Below, in pieces: positions 49,401-62,631 of a stretch of DNA of 64,000 bases (positions are counted from its first letter, which is position 1; each line of letters starts with the position of its first letter). Source of the stretch: Stichopus chloronotus. Its lineage: Eukaryota > Echinodermata > Holothuroidea > Aspidochirotida > Stichopodidae. The position numbers and the translations under genes were made by a program. The notes beneath the pieces were generated by a model. It saw only the letters and a list, made by a program, of their open reading frames with translations. It had not been told where the DNA came from and searched no databases. The DNA is taken from NCBI GenBank assembly GCA_021234535.1, contig SFZH01000008.1, positions 21,601,091 to 21,665,090 on the forward strand, in the 5' to 3' direction.

Positions 49401-52400
49401 ACTTGCCTGGAACCCGTCAGACTTGTCAGACTTGAACTTAACCATGTTGGTGGATGAATAAGGGTAATGAATGTCTTCCAAGTTGAAGTATTCTTTCGGA
49501 TGTTTCTAATGTCAGCAAAACGTCAATTCGTTGTGGATGCAAAGTGTGTTGGTCTAAGATACAAATGCAGGTAAGTAGACTAAGGTGTACTAAGCTATGC
49601 AGCTGTAGGGCAAAATACTAGATTACAGTTACAGTGGCGAAAGGAAAGTATTTGGTTTTATAGGATAGCTTATCTCTGTCAGCATCACCAGAAAGGTTTA
49701 TTAAGTACAACACTGTGCTAGACAAGGGAGCATAACTGAGACCATTTCGATGAGGAAATCGCCCTGTAGTTATTATTTGATATAAAATATACATATATTC
49801 TTCCTCGAGCTCAGTATTACCATATGGCAACAATAACCATCAACAACACCCCCCCCCCCCCCATTAACACACACAAGCCCCAGACTGGTTCCAAATTTCA
49901 CTTTGACGTCAAGATAAGACTCCTTGTTGTTAAACAGTTTCAATGAGCTTTATGTATTTTCAGAGATATGTGACAGGAAGTATATTATTCGTGACAGCAA
50001 TTTTGAAATCCAAAATGTCGCGCTTCATAGGACAATCACCGGTAAACTTTTGATTATTAAAGATACGGATCAAAGAGATACCTATTCTTCCTTACTCTCC
50101 CCAGGAGACCAATTTATTCCGTTATCTATACATGAAAGGCCTTAACTCAACAGAAGTCTCTCTGCCCGCTACCTAATCCCTTATCCATCCATATCACCAG
50201 CCCCCACACCCAAACATATACATAAGCTGGCATCACCCTGCACTGTGACACCGAGAAAGCCCAGTTGGTTGGCAGAATAGTTTAATTTGCCAGTTTAGGC
50301 CTGTGAATTTCATACATTAGCTAAAATATGTAAAGAAAGCTCAAATTTGGGGTCGGCTATTTTAAAGTCCATAATGGCGGCGTTTTCCTGCTCAGATGTT
50401 TGGAAACCCCTACATTCCATATTTTTGTCACCCTAAGTAGTCACTATGCCAATTTCCTTATACTTGTCACAATTTGAAGTATTGTGTCTCTTACACAGCC
50501 AACTATTTGTCCCTGTCTCACTTCTGCTGTCACCAGAGCAGTACGAAGTAACCTATACTCGATGCGATTCAGGGCCAATATTTCTCAGTGCAATTGTCAG
50601 TACTTCTGGAGTTAGGAAAGCAATTTTCCTCTCGCTGCTTCCCATAGAGTCGTTTGAGAAGAGAATGGAGTCGGACAGAGTAGTTCGCACATGTAATTAT
50701 ACCTCACATGCACAAAGTGACCTATGACCACTGAAGTCCAGTCGTTATTCGCCCGATTATCGCCCGGCACCTTATTGATGCTTGTCCGAACACCGCCTGA
50801 TCTTCAAGAATCCTCAAGAAACATTCCAAGAAATTTGACATATATTCCGAATAACCGGCCTGCCACTACACATGGCCAGGCCTTAAAGATCACCGGCCAG
50901 ACCACCACCGGGACAACTTCTCATTTAATCCGGTGCCCAAGTGCCACCGGGTAAATTGTGACATAGGTATTCCTTTCAAAGATTGTTTTCAGTGATTGCA
51001 CAATAGGTTTACATTAGATGTTGACACTATAGCTGGTTGCAAAGTACTGATTGACCCCCCTAAAAACTGAGTGAATCACTCAGTTCCAGCATACTTAATC
51101 CCAACAACTCCCAAGCTGTAGACAAGTAAAGTGCGTGACCATATTTTGCAAGGGGGATGCAATTTTGTGGACCATGGACTCAGCGGGGTAAATGTTCCAT
51201 TCGAAATGTCGTTTTGATGAGTCAGCTGCCCTTTTCCGTCCTCCTGGGGTGCCAGCTTTTATATGTTGTAATGCACCCCTTGGTTACTTACACTTTGACT
51301 CCGTTTCATCCATGGGCTCTGTGGGGTAACTTTTCCTGCCAAACAGATGTTTTCGATGGGACCTCCTACTCTGTAGGTACCAGCTAGCTCACAACCGTAT
51401 TCTGACTCACAGTGGTGGTCTAAGTATATTTCAGAGGTCACACCTGCGTGCTTGCCAAGAATAGGATATGGCACGCTCTCATAGTAAAACTGGACTAATA
51501 GTGACATACTGTATATGCCTACTAGCTATGGGTATAACGGTGACGCAGAAAAAGGTATAATGATAATTACAAGTGCAGTGCATCATGGGAAGGTACAGCA
51601 AAAAACAGTGCAACACAATCCAAACGTTCAACCTAAAATACCATCAACGGAATTTTCTGAGCAGGGAAAAAAAAACACAGTCGTGGTGCACCTTTGGCCT
51701 AGCCTAGTTATGGTTGGAACGTTGCAATACATGACTTTGACCATTGACGGGCGATAAGTGTATTGAAAACCACTGCTGGAGTTGAGTCCAGCTAATCCGA
51801 GTCCGAGTCCCTACCTTTCGAGTCCGAGTCCTTGGCAAAAAAGACCGATTCACAATATGCAAGTCCGAGAGTTACTGCGAATTTGATATGTAACTTTTTT
51901 ATCAGAATGCCGTGAAACTACCTTTTCCTATTATGGCCACCTTAATGTTTACTTGTAAACCAATCCTCAAAGACCACCATTGATGTTTAAGAATAGATTC
52001 CAACGCGTTTAGGCAGTGGTCATAGGCGGACTACTTCCATCTGTAAACTGGTTAGTCAGACAAGTTGGACAAGACGTATTTTATTAGAATGGGCAGACAG
52101 TGGTAGTCACAAAGTTTACTTTCGGGTTATCTAGTGACTCAACGTGCGGTCAGTGGCGTATTTGTTTGTCATTTTGTTTTTAGGGGGCTTGGAAAATGAC
52201 TGAGGACCCAAGGTGAAACTTAAATACCAAGTTACAGACTGGTGCCTTTTCTACAGTGGAGAACCAGTGGAGAACGTTAGAGACTTATAAACCCTCTATC
52301 AAAGCGAAGCACCGCCATCAGTTGGCGCGTAGCATAGCAGACAAGTTTGGATAGAAGTAACCCTTAGATCGCCGGAAATCGTTCTTCTCAGGATGGGAAA

Positions 52401-53835
52401 CCTTACCCGTTAGAAAATTGGTTTTCTTTTTCTTTGGCCTAAAGAGTTTTCTTGCAGTAGATAAGTCTAATAAAATTTTGTCAGCGTATTGTATACATTG
52501 TGAGCATCTGCACTGTCTCTGCCGTGAAGGGACTGAATGAGGCATTGTACAGAGGTATGTGATACACCGTCGGAACGATTCTCACGCTTGCATGTACAAC
52601 ATACTTTGGGGAGCTTGACTTACTCAAGTCTTAAAATTGCGAAACAATAAAACACAAAACTGCTAAATTTAGACCGGTCTTATTAAGTCATATCCCTACC
52701 AAAATTTCAAAAATTACAAAGAAGTCTCGTTCGGGTCTACATGATGCTGTCAACACAATGAGCTCAGTTGTAGAACAAACCGCTGAATGTGGATCAAGAA
52801 ACATTGAACAAAGGAACTGCGTCTCGAAGGTGAGAAGCCTGCTTATTTACTGTAGATGACGTCTTGGACAGTATAATGAAAAGGGTGCCTAGATTCTGTC
52901 CCTGACGTCAGCAAGATTCATAACATGTCAACAAGATTGTTCGCGATGGACCAAGTGCCACAATTGCATTGTGTAAGATAGCGACCGATCAATCTATGTT
53001 TTTATTGTATCACTTGGTCCTCACAGAAATACAATCTGTAGCACCTTCAACTTTCTGGATGATCCCTTTATTTGGGCTTCTAAATTATGTATCGCCTGCG
53101 TCACTTTATAGGGTACAGCAAAAGGAATGTTGCGAAAAGCCATTTGTACGAGTCGCTCATTCGGTGTCATTTTAATCTTATGTTGGAAAACCTTAATCAT
53201 GCCAACGTCTGCACTAAACGAGTGTCTAAATTTGACAGCAATATCGGACTAGAATCAGCTGCACCGTCAGAGTTAGTAGCCTACAGAGCTGTCCGTATTA
53301 CAGACAGAAGTTGGTAACTTAAGGGCAGGTACAGCATTAGTAGCCAAACATGGATGTGATCAAGCGGCTTGAATTTTCATGCGTAGACGCTGAATGAAGT
53401 CCTTATACCGAGTAATATTACCTGACTGAATTACGTAAACAGCGGCCGGTACTGAGGCTAATGCGCTTAGGATTTGGATTTGTAAATTTTGCCTGAAACA
53501 GACAAGAACATGAATCTTAGAGTCATTAGGCCTACATGCATGGACATTAACCTTAGTTTGAGTTAATGATTCTCTAAGAAAGTACTTTAGTAATTATCAA
53601 ATAATGACCTGTTGAAAGTCTTAATATCGGCACATGACGTTACGACCGTGCTAAAGTGTTCAGCAGTGTTCATGCCCTATTACACATGTATTACATAAGG
53701 ACATGACACCTAACTAATATCTCTTGCAAGGCAGCTCAAGAAAGCCTAGACATTGGATTGACATACCTGAATTACGTACTTAACGAGAACGATGTGTAAT
53801 TGACCATGTGGATTATCGCAGCATGAGGTGATAAA
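49401..53835. other. Long non-coding stretch with repeat scraps
   Basis: No gene is supported in about 4.4 kb. Visible items: poly-C at about 49849-49862; a GC-rich CCGGCC/GCCCGG repeat at 50740-50955; CCGAGTCCGAGTCC iterated at 51798-51832; and an exact 10-bp inverted pair GGACCAAGTG/CACTTGGTCC near 52949 and 53012. Short frames have no recognisable features. Confidence 0.35.
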
Positions 53836-54350
53836 AACCATGCCCGTATCCGGGGGGGGGGGGGGGGGGTCAGGGGGTTGGGACGAACTCCCCCCACCCA
53901 AGATCTGGAGTTCGCCTCAGTCTATGGTAGTAGTCTAGGCCTACTTTAGCAACATATGTTATGAGTTTTAATTTTGTTAGTTTTACGCTTCAATTACCAA
54001 CTAAGTGATTAAATCAGATCTAACGGCCCCGCAACCTTTCCTTCCAGTTGTGGTCACTGAATTGTATTCCCTACTCCATATTGCTTACGGGAGCAGTAGG
54101 CTCCATTTTGAAGTCTTTGGTATGACACGGTCTGGGACAGGTAAGCAGGTATACTTGTGAACAATGGGAGGGAGCGTGCATCCGGACCCCTGAAAGGTTA
54201 GGCTGAATGCGTCACTGTTACGCCTATCTGGTAACTATCTGACGCATTCAGCTTAACCTTTCTTTGCGTTTGTCTTCGGCACTAGTCGGTCATGCTCCAC
54301 TTGTAGTAAAATCGAATCCCCCCACTGAAAATGCTGCATACGGGCCTGAA
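53836..54350. mobile_element. Probable MITE with GCCCGTAT/ATACGGGC ends and poly-G
   Basis: TGCCCGTATCC leads into 18 G residues (53852-53869). At the far end CCCCCCACTG comes before GCATACGGGCCTG, so both a G/C homopolymer and GCCCGTAT are present in inverted orientation. No coding content. A strong internal hairpin is listed separately. Confidence 0.5.
54192..54262. repeat. Long near-perfect hairpin, 22 of 23 bp stem
   Basis: GAAAGGTTAGGCTGAATGCG at 54192 (arm to 54214) pairs with 54240-54262 with one mismatch. The 25-base loop contains GTTAC and GTAAC, which can extend the structure. Stem length and loop size are in the range of a pre-miRNA, but a palindromic transposon segment is at least as likely. 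Confidence 0.65.
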
Positions 54351-54619
54351 AACTGACCTAAGGCGAAGAAAATTTGTAACAAGTTGAACCTCGGTAGATC
54401 AAAAGAAGAGTGAGGTTGAAGTGAATTCCGTTTTAATGTAGTAACATCATGACTTGCAGTATCAACTTGCTAATTAATTTGAATATCATCAACATATAAT
54501 GAACAAGTAATATTGGGTTTTACCGCGCTAGTACTGGTGTCCTCTGCGCATAGGACCACCGCGTAGGCACTTGGGCCCATGGTAGCCTACTCTCTGTCTG
54601 TTACTGGACTACTCGGAAA

Positions 54620-55165
54620 ACTGGACTGCTGCGCATGCATTGTTGTTTTTCAAGTGCTTGATGTATTTAAAACACTGTCTTGTCGTAGAACCCGAATTCT
54701 GGAATGGTGGGACCGCTTGTTTCCGCTTGTACACTTGGCTTCGCTTGAAGGCCCTATTGCAGATGTTGTCCTTCAAGTTGAACTAGAGCTATTCAACTCC
54801 TAGCTGGCCTCTCTCATCGCCCGCTCGGCATGACGTGCAATTTGTATAGCCTTAGCCAACTTGAGTTCCGGCTCCAATCATAGGAGGGAGCTTCAAGGAT
54901 ACCATGGGTGCCGGGAGTTTTCCACTAGCTGCAGGTAACTTATCATCTCGAGGAAGGCAGCAAAATTACAGGAAGTCTCTGAATGTCTGAGTGAAGCAAT
55001 GTAAGTTTCAACAGACTCATCCGGCACCTGAGCCCTTTGACAGAAACGAAAACGTTCCACAACAGCGTTGACGATGGCACTTAAATGACTATCTAGAATT
55101 GTAAGAGTTTGGTCATAGTGATGCGGACTGGTTAATGAATACACTGACAATGGTATATGTCTTGC
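54620..55165 (-). pseudogene. Ty3/gypsy-type gag remnant
   Basis: Read on the minus strand, three pieces in gag order survive in different frames. Capsid-like: VVERFRFCQRAQ then ESVETYIASLRH (within 54893-55150). Capsid C-terminal: LKLAKAIQIARHAERA (54801-54872). A broken zinc-knuckle-like CFKYIKHLKNNNAC (about 54634-54680) that has lost one ligand cysteine. Frameshifts and stops separate them, so no protein can be made. No pol, LTR or primer-binding site is visible nearby; the upstream side is cut by the element starting at about 55250. Confidence 0.6.
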
Positions 55166-56068
55166 AAATCATTATACTCCTCAGCTCAATGACCAACACG
55201 ATGGAACTGACTTCTGGCAAATTTGATGAGTTTCTTGCAGATGTCTGTTACAACCGATAATGTAAAAACTACCGATAGTGTAAAAACAACCGATAATGTA
55301 AAGAAAAAAATACCGATAATGTTAAAAACTCTTTGAACCGATAATGTAAAAAAAAATACCGATAATATAAAAAATAAATAAAAAAAAATAATATGAAAAG
55401 GCTCGTTTACCAATAATGTAAAAAAAAAATACCGATAATGTAAAAACTGTTCTAATGGCCATTTCAAAGAGGGGGCACCACACTATTGTTACTTGAAGAT
55501 CTGAAGTAAGGGTCACTGAAAGTACTAGTGGCCTTGCAAACCAAATCCCATATCCTACCCATGTATTAATGGGAATCGAAATTTTCGATATTTTTTTCCC
55601 ACGTGCTTCTCATACGCCTACTATAAAGTAATGCTTCATTTATAGCGATGTACTGCGTACCAAAATTACACCTGGGAGAAGTAGGATTTCCTCAAGACAG
55701 TAAGTAATATAAAAATGTAATTGAAAATAGTCAAATTGTGATACTTGTGGTCTGTTAGGTGCCAGTTAAGTGCCGACTTTACTTCATTTGAAAAAAAAAA
55801 ATGTGTCATTTTAATATCTGCAATGTCGTAAATACCTCAGGGGGATTTTCCTCCTGGAATCCATCGGAACTCTTCCCCTGGACCCCACCAGGGGTCCTCA
55901 GGCGGACCCACGCCCACACCGTTAAGGGGAGTGAATCGTACTCCCACCTCGCCTTCGACGCCGTTTGGTATTCCACCAGGGTCTGCATCCCACAAACTTT
56001 CAGATGTCAAATCCCTCTCCTTCGTGAAAGTACATAATAAATACATTTAAATTAATACATACGTACTG

Positions 56069-56218
<150 letters not shown>

Positions 56219-56979
56219 ACCAGGAGGAAGATCCTTTCGGAGGTGAATGGAGTTTTCGACCCGATCGAATTTGCGTCACCTGTTATTATTTAAGGCAAAA
56301 TGTTACTCAGAGACTTGATAAAAGGTGGTGTTGACTGGGATCAGACTTTATCAGGTACCTTACTCTTGGAATGGAAACGCTGGAAAGATTCTCTGACAGC
56401 CCTGACAGAAGTGCAGATACCTCGACCCCTAGCCTCACTATGGACTATGTATACTGTATATCTATCCTGCTTTATTTATCATCCTCACCCTTACCCTTAA
56501 CGAGGAATAAATTTCTCTCCCCTGAATCGTGATATTATTTTCATAATCAACATATGCAAATAACTATTGGGACAAAACGAGGGGTGCGTTGGGTGACTCT
56601 CTTTGCCATTGGTGACCTTCGTGACCTTTTGTTTTTTTAAAAACGACAAACCAGTGAGTATACATATCCAACACCGTAGGCCACTAATGACCTTTTCGAT
56701 CAGACAATGCTTTCCGGCGTTTCTTCCATGCCCCTTTCTGGAGCGAAAAGGAAGAGTTCCTAACAAAGTCATACACCACTTTGCCTACACTCAGACACAA
56801 CATATTAGCAATGTATGTTGTGTTTAGTGAGTTAGGGTCCCTCTTGTCTTTATTTTTGTTTAACATTCACAAATACACTGTTACTTTTGTGACCTCGTAT
56901 ACTCACATAGGCTGCATATACGCACATCCGTATGCACGCACAAGCCTACCTATCTATCTGTCTCCCAATGTACGTAGGA

Positions 56980-57001
56980 CCAGGGAGTTGCAACTCCCTG
57001 G
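56980..57001. repeat. Perfect 22-bp palindrome
   Basis: CCAGGGAGTTG is followed at once by its exact complement CAACTCCCTGG, with a further GTAGGACC direct copy on each side. It lies close to the right end of the surrounding element. Confidence 0.85.
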
Positions 57002-57193
57002 TAGGACCGTATGAAATTGTCGTTGGAACAGTTATTACACTATCGGTAAAAGTGTGTTACCTTATCCTACATATATGTCTGCCCACCTACTTACACACAT
57101 TTACGTGGGGCCATATGAAATCGTCTTTAGAAGAGTTTTTACATTACCGGTAAATTTATTTTACATTATCGATGGGATCGGGGCTTGCCGTGC

Positions 57194-57961
57194 AACTGTA
57201 GGCCTGTTAGTTTAACCAGTGTAGTGTGTAAAGTCATGGAGTCTGTGGTCAAGGATTACGTGCTTAGCATGGTTTCCTGCCTAACAGGTCACGGTCATGT
57301 GTTTCTAATTCACTGAGTGTCTCATCTCTTGATTCTGTTCACTGTATTGATGTCATCTACCTTGATTTTCAAAAAGGCATTTGATAAAAGTACTATGTTA
57401 GGCAGACTTATGGTGGTAATGAGTCAGTTAGGTATTACTAAGGGCAGATGTGCAGATTGGATCATTTCTTAATTGGCTACTATATAGGTAGATCTCAGAG
57501 AGTTGTTGTCAATGGTAATTTCTCTTCTTGGAGCGATGTCACAAGTATGGGGTTCCTCGGGGTTCTGTTTTTGTCCCAATTCGCTTCTTGATTTTCATTA
57601 ATGATATAGATAGCTCTCTCACTTCTAGTATTAGTAGGCCTAAGTAAATTTGCTGATGACACCAAGCCGTATCAGATAGTAAATGCGACAAGGATGCTTC
57701 ATTGTTGCAAGGGGACTTGGATATAGATAACATGGTCCAAAACTTGGCAAATGTCTTTTAATGCTGACAAATGCAAAGTTCTTCACTTTGGTACTAATAA
57801 GCTGAATTATGATTATCCCATGGCTGGTAGTATTTTGAGTAATGTGACTTCAGAAAAAGACCAGGTGTTATCATAACAAGTGATCTGAAGCCTTGCGCAG
57901 GTGCTGCTGCGGCCAGGGCGAACAGCTGGGCGCTCGATTTGATCAAGGGGAGTTTTAGTAA
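57194..57961 (+). pseudogene. LINE reverse transcriptase, part 1 (CR1/jockey-like), broken
   Basis: Non-LTR retrotransposon RT fingers and palm, in several frames. In order: RPVSLTSVVCKVMESVVKDY (57200), FQKAFD (about 57370), QRVVVNGNFSSWSDVTS (about 57490), IFINDID (about 57590), the catalytic FADD box (57649-57660), MSFNADKCKVLHFG (about 57750) and then LKPCAGAAAARA (about 57890). The text between the first block and FQKAFD is shortened, and stops and frameshifts are frequent, so it is dead. No endonuclease domain remains upstream; the left edge abuts another element. Homology stops exactly at 57961, inside AGTTTTAGTAA, and continues at 62632. Confidence 0.85.
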
Positions 57962-59239
57962 TTACATAGCCTCTCAGGCTACGTCTCTGGAATCGTCCTT
58001 CGGGTTTTCCGCGCCGGTTGACACAAGATTCGTACCCTTGCAGGAAAAATACATCCTTTAACCACACAGTCGGCGGACATGCGGATTAGTACACAATCTG
58101 AAGTACAGTTCCGGCTCGCCACGCCCCCACGATTCATAATAATAACAATAAATGTTCGTGAGCGAAGGGAATAAAGCACCAAGACAAGTATTAGGTTTCA
58201 GCAATCAAGCCATAAATCAAGATTCTAGCTCATTGAAACTTCTCCGAATTTCACACAGGGGAAGACTGTTTATGGATTTTATACAAACATTACAAATAAA
58301 TTATATTCGCAGTCTAGGTTTGGTAGCTTCCTGAAAAGGATTCATGCGTGGAGTGATAGAGCACTGATGAACTCGTATATAGATAAGACATGACTAGAAC
58401 AACGTTACTTTCACTACACTAATTACGTGGGGACACATCACGTCCTTGTGACCAGCTTCATTTGTAACCCTGTCTAGTCCGCATTATATATCAATGAATT
58501 TTGTATGGTATCGTCCCAAAGAAGGTACATTGTTTACTATTTTTATTATTCTTTTGTAGAATATCGGTGTATGTTTATGGCGACATTGAGACCTAAAATC
58601 ACAAATTGAATAAAATATCTTATCAATAGATTTTATCCAAAAAATTTAACAACATTTTCCTTTATTTTCTCTCAGTCAATGTGTTGTACCCTTGTTTTCG
58701 TAGTAAGAAAAATCCAATTTGGTGCACTAAGTCCCAACCAAAGAACTAGAGAAACTCGTCTTTGGTCCCACCCCAATTCAATTGTAGCAGATTTGCCACA
58801 GCTTACTGAAGCTTGCGGGATATGGCCAGGCTCGCGACCAAAGAAACTGCGAAAAATTTCTCCGTACTTACACTGTGCATTTCGTGCGAGAGCGCAACGT
58901 TAATGCAGTACGTGATGTGAATATACGTGCATATATTAACAACAGTATAAAATAGCTTTGTCGGTCGCCGCGCGGATTTAAGTTTTCGGAGAGATGTCGT
59001 TGAAAGTTCACCTAGGATTATCAAAACCACTGTTTATTGAGACCTCAAACATTTTTGGATGTGTTCCAGTGATTTTTTTTCTTAACTGAAACTGCTTTTG
59101 TTTGATTCATAGGCCTAATTCGTAAGCGATAGATCCTACGCATCCTGCTAGTCCTAGACGTTATAGCTGAGTTTGTGTTTGATAAGCCTATTGACAAACA
59201 TCAACAGCAAACGTCAAAGCAAGTTCAAACGTAAACTAG

Positions 59240-61495
59240 AAGAATTGACCTTGCAGGCAAGTACATCGAAGCCCATTGGGACTGTGAACATATATGCTGC
59301 ACCCATGATTGCAGATTCGCACAGTAACACTCACGGCTTAGGCTACGAAAGATGTACATCTAAAATGAGATTGACAAACTGTAACACAAACAAATAAGCC
59401 TGGCCTAGATGGTATAACGGCACGCACTAAGAGCCACGTATGTATGGATCCGAGAATGACGCGAAACACCACCACAGTGAATTCACAAATGTCAAGTAAT
59501 GCCTGCATATATATTAACCTACAAACTCTGTGAAAACCGAAGCGGGGGTAATGCTAGGCCTAATAACCTCCGCCAGCAACGGATTCTGGGGGCAAACTGA
59601 TGATACTTTTTCAAGTAGCGAAGTCAAAAGAAGGAACACAATATGATCGCACTAATATATCGTTGGTCGTAGTATGGTGGTTATCACTACTATCGGGCAG
59701 CTTGCGCGTTAGCCCCATATTTCACTGTCAGTACCAATTTGAAGCTACAATGAACAAAATGCTACTGGGTAGGTGGAAACGACTTGAAGCAATCAATTTA
59801 ATCCCCTTTTTTCCCTGAGTGAAAGTCGGTAATATTTCGAAAGGGTGCGGTGTTACACACTATGGTAAAATTCAAAGGGTCTTATACAAGCAGGCCAAAA
59901 TGGCGATTAGCACTTAATAAAACAAGAAAAATGTCTGCGTCACTGTTCACCTTCCTATTGAATATGTCATTATACTTGTGTGCTCAGGAACGTATAACGC
60001 AACTATTCGTGGGCACCAACGCAGGTGAAAATGAGAAAACCAGAATGCAGAAATGCATTGTGGTTTCGATGATCTGCTTAAGAGAATTTTTTTATGTGTT
60101 ACAAACATTGTTATACTTATTTTGATGTTCCATTCTCGCCAAGTTTTTTATCTTTCTACTAAAATGCTAATTTGTGTTTGATGTGCCCTGCAAGGTGCGC
60201 AGCTTTTGTGTACACAACGTGAAGTGCGTGTCTTGGAATTTTCTGTAATCCCTAATCTAAGTGTACCTGGTATGTTTGGTATATGTTAGCTCTTAAGTTT
60301 GATACCATCGGTGTAGGTGTTAGACTTTGCAAAGTCTTTCTCGGCGAATGAATTCTCCTCCATTGATACGTTCCTCACAATTTGAGCTGCAGCCTACTTA
60401 TATATACCAACCGAGGATGTACTCATCTAGTAATAGCGTTTCCCTGTGATCGCCGTCCGTCGGAAAGACTTTGGACACTCGATATAATTATGTACAAATG
60501 AATAGTCACGTTTGACGTTACGGGTAATACATATTAAAATACTACGCGTTGGTCTCATGAAATGAGCCAATAGCAGCGATCGAACAATGAGAGAAAATAA
60601 CGGTACATAGGCTAACTTTCACCCTATCACAAGATTTGCCTACGGCTGAAATAGGATATCGCTAGGAGAGACCTAAAACAGTTGAAGGAGAGTAGAATAT
60701 TACCATGATAGTTACGTAACTAATCAGTTGTAGGTCCTCTCCCCATCATCACTCCCATCATTTCTCACGATAGCCGTGATTGGCTTCTACCGATTTTGGT
60801 AGCGAAAAACAATGGTTTTAGTTGAAAGTTGTGTGCATAATTAAAACGAGTGTCCAGAGTCTGCGAGGGCAGCTATCAGTGGGGAGAGTAAACACTCTTC
60901 CGGAAGAGCAGTAGCCTACAGTGTGGGTGTTCAGAGGTGGCGGAACCAAGATTGACAGAACCTTTTCAGCCCAAGCAGACTCTGCAGAGTCTATGTAGGT
61001 GCCAATGCCATGCTATGTATGCCAGGTATATTGACGCAGTGTATTTACAATGTTTTCACAGTTTGACCCTTGTTGACCTCAAGTGACCGTTGACCTCCAT
61101 TAAAACAATAGCGTTCTTGTGCTCAATAAGATACACCCACACACTTCATATGAGATCTGTTCAAGTTTCTCTTCTTGAGATATCGTGTTCACAAAGTTTT
61201 CAAAATTTGACCCTGTTGACCCCAAATGACCTTTGACCTCCACCAAAAACAATAGGGTTCTTCTACTCAATGTGGTACACCTACATACCAAGTATGAGAT
61301 CTGTCCAAGCCTCCCTTCTTGAGATATCGTGTTTACAAGGCAGGGCGTCACAAACATACATACACACACACGCACACACACACACATACACACACACCCA
61401 TGCATGATTACAAAGGTTATGATTATCATCGAAACCAAAAATTCACACGACGAGCTGAGTAAATCCAAGAATCGAAGCTAGGGGCTTCGATTAAA
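59240..61495. mobile_element. Extra sequence nested in block B copy 2
   Basis: Alignment with copy 1 breaks after TCAAACGTAAAC (59233) and resumes at GTAAATTACCCAATCATCT (61501), leaving about 2.25 kb specific to this copy. It ends with two units of the TGACCT-rich array and a (CA)n tract (61040-61405). The earlier part (59240-61030) holds nothing I recognise. Confidence 0.5.
61040..61405. repeat. Two TGACCT-rich tandem units plus (CA)n
   Basis: Units begin TTTGACCCTTGTTGACCTC (61061) and TTTGACCCTGTTGACCCC (61206), and share CCAMYAAAA, TTCTTSTRCTCAAT and CTTCTTGAGATATCGTGTT. They are relatives of the 44210-44885 array. TGACCTTTGACCT at 61227-61239 is an exact direct repeat of TGACCT with one-base spacing. 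The (CA)n tract is at about 61358-61398. Confidence 0.7.
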
Positions 61496-62631
61496 TACAA
61501 GTAAATTACCCAATCATCTTAAAGGAGGGGACTTGTGCAATGGTTCTGCCCATGGAAGAGTTAGGCACGATATTGATTAGTAGGCTACATACCGTCAGTA
61601 GGCTCTCAATTTTTCTCTCTGAAATTTTCATGAATTTCAATCGTCATTCAAACTGGGAATATAAAAAAAATCTCATATACCATATACTTAAGTGGAGAGT
61701 GAGTAAGAGTTAGGGAGAAGGAGGTGAACCATCCACCACTTCCATTTTGAGACTTTATTTCTGTAAGGTCATAATTTTCAAAAAGTACCCCAGTAACGCT
61801 TAAACATACAGCGACCTTGAAAATCATATAACAAGAATGATGTTACGTCAACTGCTATGCCTAACCTAGTACACGCAAAAAATATAGAGTCTAAGTCAGT
61901 AGACCCAAGTGGGTTATGTCATGAAGGTTTATTGCACTCTTGCCTGTCTTGCTGGAATGGACCTTTTTTTTCCCTTACGCTTACATAGTGTACTTGAAAA
62001 AGATATGTAAGAATAGTTTCTGCTACCCACAGACGCTAGTTAAAAAACTCAATCATGGTTATAAAGGTCTAAATTTACATGAGAATCACTTAGTAGTAAC
62101 ATTTTTATGCACGTTATATTGTCTTTTGTTAATTAGAGACTTGGTCTTGAACATCTGATTGTAAAGTTTGACTGTTCATGTCACTTTTGATTTGATTGGT
62201 TTCAGTGCGGTTATAGTCACAAGTAGGTCAAGTGCTAATTGATATGGCCTACGGCCCAAACAAAGTTCACCTTAATTAAGTCATATATAGCAATCATAAC
62301 AATGAAGCACATGGCAATATCCTGAGCGGTTTAAGACTTTTAAAAATCGCCACAAAATCATAACCGGGCAATTTTTTTCCCCACAAAACATTGGACGTAG
62401 GGTAACAAAAATGATTCGTTCACATAATTTATAATTTGATTGATTTTGGAAGTTATCAATGTCCTCCACGATGTTTGACATCTCTACCTGAAGTGGATAG
62501 TAGGTTAACTTGTTTTATGGACTGTGGCGAGCATCATTATAGCTATTTACCCAACTTCACTAGTTTTTATTTCAAGCCTGTCTCTCGTCTATCGTGGCTA
62601 CGTCGAATTTGCCATGCAAATTCAAATTTCT

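Larger units (their letters stand above)
57962..62631. mobile_element. Block B, copy 2: 4.67-kb insertion in the LINE, 11-bp target duplication
   Basis: AGTTTTAGTAA occurs at 57951-57961 and again at 62632-62642, and LINE homology stops and restarts exactly there, so everything between arrived by insertion. From 58128 to 62631 it aligns with 25285-29520. The first 166 bp (57962-58127) is GC-richer, has no counterpart in copy 1 and starts with a small hairpin TAGCCT/AGGCTA. No TIR, poly(A) tail or transposase is recognised. An 11-bp duplication would fit target-primed retrotransposition or a Mutator-like transposase; neither is proven. Short frames differ between copies and are not supported as genes. 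Confidence 0.75.

Noticed and set aside
55250..55450. Regularly repeated short motif resembling a CRISPR array
   Set aside because: Units are about 15 bp with irregular A-rich spacing, imperfect, and present in inverted form 1.6 kb away; the genome is eukaryotic.
57539..57733. Minus-strand frame over the LINE
   Set aside because: Shadow of the reverse-transcriptase coding strand.
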